From DATJSJ01 sp035504175 (GTDB lineage: Bacteria; Pseudomonadota; Alphaproteobacteria; Acetobacterales; Acetobacteraceae): a stretch of 10,106 nt of DNA. Positions 7,885 to 10,106 of the stretch are shown here, piece by piece. Within the stretch, counting starts at the first letter, position 1, and every line of letters begins with the position of its first letter. The notes under the pieces are model-generated. The model was given only the letters and a program-made list of their open reading frames with translations. It did not search any database and was not told the DNA's origin. The stretch lies in assembly GCA_035504175.1 (NCBI GenBank), contig DATJSJ010000221.1, forward strand, positions 1 to 10,106, in the 5' to 3' direction. The position numbers were made by a program, and so were the translations under genes.

Positions 7885-7886
7885 GG

Positions 7887-8684
7887 TCAGGCCGAATGCG
7901 TGAGGGCCTCCGTGGTGCGGAGCAGCAATCGCGCGACCGCGTCCTGGCCGGGCCCGTCGCTGATATCCATGTGCTCGATGAACGGACAGGTCAGCGCCGC
8001 GATCGCGGAGCCGCCGACGCCCAGCACCGGGACCGAAAGATTGATGACGCCTTTCGTCTGCTGGCTGCGCATCACCTCGTAGCCGCGCCGCCGCACGCCG
8101 GCGAGGCGCTGCTCGAACCCGGCCGGCACGGTCGAGCTGCCGATCGCGCGACGCTCCGCCAGCATGTGATCGCGCTCGCGGGGGGTCTGGAAGGCGAGCA
8201 GCACATGGCCGCTGCCGGTGTTGAGCAGATCGACCTGCGCGCCGAGTCGGATCGCGATGCCCCAGTAGCCGGGCGCGTCGACCTGGGCGACGACGACCGC
8301 CCGGCCGCGCTCATAGACCGCGATATGGCAGGCCTGCAGCGCCTCCCGCGCGAATCGGCGCATCAGCGGCAGCGCCTGCGACACCAGCCGCCGCAGCGGC
8401 GGGTGCTGGTGCACGAGCGCGAACAGCTTGAGGCTGAGTTCGTAGCGGTCGCCGGCGCTGCGCAGCACGTAACCACGCCGCACCAGCCGGTCGAGCATGC
8501 GGTAGATCTCGCTCGGCGAGCGGCCGAGCGCCTTGGCGATCTCCGCCTGGCTCACCCCTTCGTCGGTCGCCGTGAGGAGTTCGAGGATATCGAGCCCCTT
8601 GTCGAGCGCCGGCGCCCGGTAGCGGTCGTCCGTCTCGCCCTCCCCGGCCGATCCCGTGCCTGGCTCCTCGTCGCGATTGACCAT
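7887..8684 (-). CDS. IclR-family transcriptional regulator
   Basis: A 265-residue DNA-binding regulator. An N-terminal winged helix-turn-helix covers about 26-90: LDKGLDILELL, then VSQAEIAKALGRSPSEIYRMLDRLVRRGYV at 44-73, with the wing around 76-84. A C-terminal IclR effector-binding domain covers about 95-262, ending in the family-type segment GVINLSVPVLG...IAALTCPF. Such proteins are usually dimers or tetramers that sense a small carbon compound and control adjacent catabolic genes, often including their own. I chose the ATG at 8684 because the protein then has the normal family length (about 250-270); longer frames run into the divergent gene. The ribosome site is weak (GGGAA close to the ATG). 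A TGTTC-N6-GAACA dyad lies 14-29 bases upstream, suggesting self-control and control of the divergent gene. The effector is unknown. Confidence 0.95.
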   Translation of the reverse strand: MVNRDEEPGTGSAGEGETDDRYRAPALDKGLDILELLTATDEGVSQAEIAKALGRSPSEIYRMLDRLVRRGYVLRSAGDRYELSLKLFALVHQHPPLRRLVSQALPLMRRFAREALQACHIAVYERGRAVVVAQVDAPGYWGIAIRLGAQVDLLNTGSGHVLLAFQTPRERDHMLAERRAIGSSTVPAGFEQRLAGVRRRGYEVMRSQQTKGVINLSVPVLGVGGSAIAALTCPFIEHMDISDGPGQDAVARLLLRTTEALTHSA

Positions 8685-8697
8685 GGGTTCCCGATGC

Positions 8698-8713
8698 TGT
8701 TCACTGGAGAACA
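8698..8713. promoter_or_regulatory. TGTTC-N6-GAACA dyad, candidate IclR operator
   Basis: A 16-base element with perfect five-base arms lies 14-29 bases upstream of the iclR start codon and 61-76 bases upstream of the leader ORF of the divergent operon. Its place in the short divergent intergenic region beside a regulator gene makes it the best operator candidate in the window. Assignment to IclR is by position only. Confidence 0.5.
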
Positions 8714-8773
8714 ATTCATTCACCGGCAGGTGAAGAAACGCAAGCCGGGCCGTCGGTATGGGAGGAGGCGCGA

Positions 8774-8809
8774 ATGGACGCATCCGGTCTGCGGGGCGCG
8801 CGGGCATGA
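8774..8809 (+). CDS. Short leader ORF (11 codons) overlapping the binding-protein start
   Basis: The frame reads MDASGLRGARA and stops. Its ATG is preceded, five bases away, by GGAGGAGG (8761-8768), the strongest ribosome site in the right half of the window. Its TGA overlaps the ATG of the solute-binding protein as ATGA (8806-8809). The arrangement suggests the leader is translated to deliver ribosomes to the downstream start. The peptide shows no amino-acid run typical of attenuation. The alternative is that this ribosome site lies inside a longer form of the binding protein starting at 8758, which has no good site of its own, and that the short frame is chance. Confidence 0.4.
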   Translation: MDASGLRGARA

Positions 8810-9999
8810 CCGAGACGCTGCGCGTGGCGGTGCGCCGCTTTGGCCCGTTCGAAACCGCGATCGTGCGCCAGTTCGAGGATTTCGCGCGCGCGCAGAACGT
8901 TGACGCGCGCATAGAGGCGGAGCCGCTCGATCTCAACCCGTTGCACGCGGCCTTGTTCGGGCGAGCGGAGCTGCTGACGCCGCGCTGGGACATCGCCTTC
9001 CTGCCGACCGACTGGATCGCCGAGGCGGCGGCGCGCGGCCTGGTCGAGGATCTGCGGCCGTGGATGACACGCTCTCCGATGCCGGATTTTCCCCAGGGCT
9101 GGAGCCCGTCGCTGCTCGGTCTGCAGGATCACGCCGGCGGTTTCTGGGGCATGCCGTATCATGACGGGCCGCAATGCCTGATCTGGCGCACCGATCTGCT
9201 CGCCGGCGCCGGGCTCGCCGTGCCGACGAGCTGGGAGGCGTTCCACGCGGCGGCGCGGCGGCTGCACGATCCCGCATCCGGCGTCTACGGCACGGTGCTG
9301 GCGCTTTATCCCGACGGGCATAACGGGTTCTACGATTTCTGCGTCCATCTCTGGACCCGCGGCGGCGCGCCGTTCGATGTCGCCGGCCGGCCGGATCTGC
9401 TGACGCCGGCGGCGGAATCGGCGCTCGACTTCATCCGCACTCTCGCCGCCGATCGCGACGCGGTGGCGCCTGATCTGCGCACGATCGACAGCGTTCGCGC
9501 GGGCATGATGTTCTGCGAGGGTCGGGTTGCGCTGATGACCAACTGGTTCGGCTTCGCGGCCTTCGGCGAAACCTGGAAGGAGAGCCGCGTCGCCGCCCGC
9601 ATCGATGTCGCGCCGCTGCCGGCGGGGCCGGGCGGTGACAACGCCTCGCTCAACGTCTACTGGGTGCTGGCGATCGCGCGCGGCTCGGGCCGCAAGGCGC
9701 TGGCGTGGGAGTTCCTGCGGCATTGCGCGAGCGCCGCGATGGACCGGGTCACCATGCTGGAAGGCGCGATCGGCGTGCGGCGCTCCACCTGGGCCGATCC
9801 CGAGATCAACCGCATCGTGCCCTATGCGCACAAGCTCGAGTTGCTGCACCGCCATGCGCGGCAATTGCCGGCGCATCCGCGCCTGTCGGAGATCGCGCAC
9901 GCGATCGACGACATGATGGGCGAGGCGGTCACCTCGGACCGCGCCAGCCGCGAGCTGCTCGCGCAAGCGCAGGCGCGGATCGCGGCGATTGTCGCATGA
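8806..9999 (+). CDS. Family 1 (CUT1-type) solute-binding protein without an evident signal peptide
   Basis: A 397-residue protein of the extracellular solute-binding family 1 (SBP_bac_1) type. Visible family features are WDIAFLPTDWIAEAAARGLVEDL at 61-83, GGFWGMPYHDGP (111-122) followed by LIWRTDLLAGAGLAVPTSWEAF (125-146), AGMMFCEGRVALMTNWFG (232-249) where the small-residue/AM motif sits, and PLPAGPGG (270-277). Relatives bind sugars in the periplasm for CUT1 importers. Here the N-terminus (MTETLRVAVRRFGPFE) begins directly with the first beta-strand, and the possible extension from ATG 8758 is glycine/arginine-rich with no hydrophobic core. Export by Sec or Tat is not supported. I prefer ATG 8806, overlapping the leader ORF by ATGA; 8758 is the alternative. 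The stop overlaps the next gene's ATG. CUT1 permease genes may follow beyond the window. A cytoplasmic sensing role is possible. Confidence 0.82.
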   Translation: MTETLRVAVRRFGPFETAIVRQFEDFARAQNVDARIEAEPLDLNPLHAALFGRAELLTPRWDIAFLPTDWIAEAAARGLVEDLRPWMTRSPMPDFPQGWSPSLLGLQDHAGGFWGMPYHDGPQCLIWRTDLLAGAGLAVPTSWEAFHAAARRLHDPASGVYGTVLALYPDGHNGFYDFCVHLWTRGGAPFDVAGRPDLLTPAAESALDFIRTLAADRDAVAPDLRTIDSVRAGMMFCEGRVALMTNWFGFAAFGETWKESRVAARIDVAPLPAGPGGDNASLNVYWVLAIARGSGRKALAWEFLRHCASAAMDRVTMLEGAIGVRRSTWADPEINRIVPYAHKLELLHRHARQLPAHPRLSEIAHAIDDMMGEAVTSDRASRELLAQAQARIAAIVA

Positions 10000-10106
10000 G
10001 CGCCGATCTCGCCACGCTGCGCCAGGCCTGGCCGATGCCGGCGCGGCCGCGCCCGATCGTGATCATCGGCGCCGGCGGCATCGTCAACGACGCGCATCTG
10101 CCGGCC
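9996..10106 (+). CDS. Gfo/Idh/MocA-family oxidoreductase, N-terminus only
   Basis: The first 37 codons are present; the gene leaves the window. After a polar lead of about 20 residues comes PIVIIGAGGIVNDAHLPA (20-37), the N-terminal Rossmann strand and glycine-rich NAD(P)-binding loop (G25, G27, G28), with the HLPA ending common to Gfo/Idh/MocA sugar dehydrogenases. Its ATG overlaps the binding-protein stop (ATGA), so the two are probably translated together. Such enzymes oxidise sugars, inositols or sugar acids, and often accompany CUT1 transport genes. The catalytic EKP-type motif would lie outside the window, so substrate and activity cannot be judged. Confidence 0.82.
   Translation, partial: MSADLATLRQAWPMPARPRPIVIIGAGGIVNDAHLPA

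Larger units (their letters stand above)
7546..7886. other. 341-bp gene-free region upstream of the second binding protein
   Basis: This lies between the iclR stop and the start of the second binding protein, both on the minus strand. I see no convincing gene on either strand. It should hold the promoter of the binding protein and the 3' end of iclR. It contains the ribosome site GGAGG (minus strand, near 7555), several inverted repeats listed separately, and one short A/T-richer patch around 7763-7782 that could be a promoter. No confident -35/-10 pair was found. Confidence 0.6.

Noticed and set aside
7489..8082. Possible plus-strand gene covering the gap between the second binding protein and iclR
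   Set aside because: The frame overlaps both flanking minus-strand genes, its translation is low-complexity and shows no motif, and no good ribosome site was seen. The gap is better read as regulatory DNA.
8685..8993. Long N-terminal extension of the IclR regulator
   Set aside because: The extension overlaps the divergent binding-protein gene and has no domain. The 265-residue form from 8684 matches the usual family length.
8716..9966. Long minus-strand frame opposite the family 1 binding protein
   Set aside because: It is an antisense shadow with Arg/Ala-rich translation and no motif; the plus strand has a clear family match with gene-to-gene ATGA coupling.

Overview
The window is very G+C-rich (by eye, close to 70%), with a strong G/C preference at third codon positions and Shine-Dalgarno-type ribosome sites. 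Its genes are of types common in soil- or plant-associated alphaproteobacteria: a Caulobacter XylB-like sugar dehydrogenase, a GguC/AraD1-family protein, and an RbsA-RbsC-RbsB type importer. I infer an alphaproteobacterium, possibly Acetobacteraceae/Rhodospirillales or Rhizobiales. No rRNA, tRNA, CRISPR or insertion sequence was seen. The whole window reads as a carbohydrate uptake and catabolism locus.

Left third (1-2638, minus strand): a catabolic operon read right to left. It encodes a GguC/AraD1-type fumarylacetoacetase-fold protein, a XylB-like short-chain dehydrogenase coupled to it by a TGATG overlap, deoxyribose-phosphate aldolase (deoC), and then either the start of another gene or a hairpin-rich 3' region that leaves the window. 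A 221-bp control region with three dyad symmetries (2639-2859) separates it from the divergent transport operon.

Centre (2860-6540, plus strand): a complete pentose/hexose ABC importer with a tandem-domain ATPase, a membrane permease and a periplasmic binding protein. A strong GC hairpin lies between the permease and binding-protein genes. A 12-bp-stem hairpin (6554-6581) separates it from a convergent second periplasmic sugar-binding protein (6592-7545, minus strand) that has no transporter of its own in view. That gene has a gene-free 341-bp upstream region rich in inverted repeats.

Right third: an IclR-family regulator (7887-8684, minus strand) lies divergent from a second system. That system holds a family-1 (CUT1-type) solute-binding protein that appears to lack any signal peptide, and a Gfo/Idh/MocA oxidoreductase that runs off the window. 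An 11-codon leader ORF with the best ribosome site in the area overlaps the start of the binding-protein gene by ATGA, and that gene overlaps the oxidoreductase by ATGA.

Working model (inference): one importer brings in a pentose-like sugar, possibly through two alternative receptors. The XylB-like dehydrogenase oxidises it, the FAH-fold protein handles a 2-keto-3-deoxy acid or related intermediate, and DeoC cleaves a deoxy-aldose phosphate. Steps needed to join these (sugar-acid dehydratase, kinase, semialdehyde dehydrogenase) are not in the window. The least ordinary parts are the signal-less binding protein with its coupled leader ORF, the orphan second receptor, and the deoC/SDR/gguC combination.
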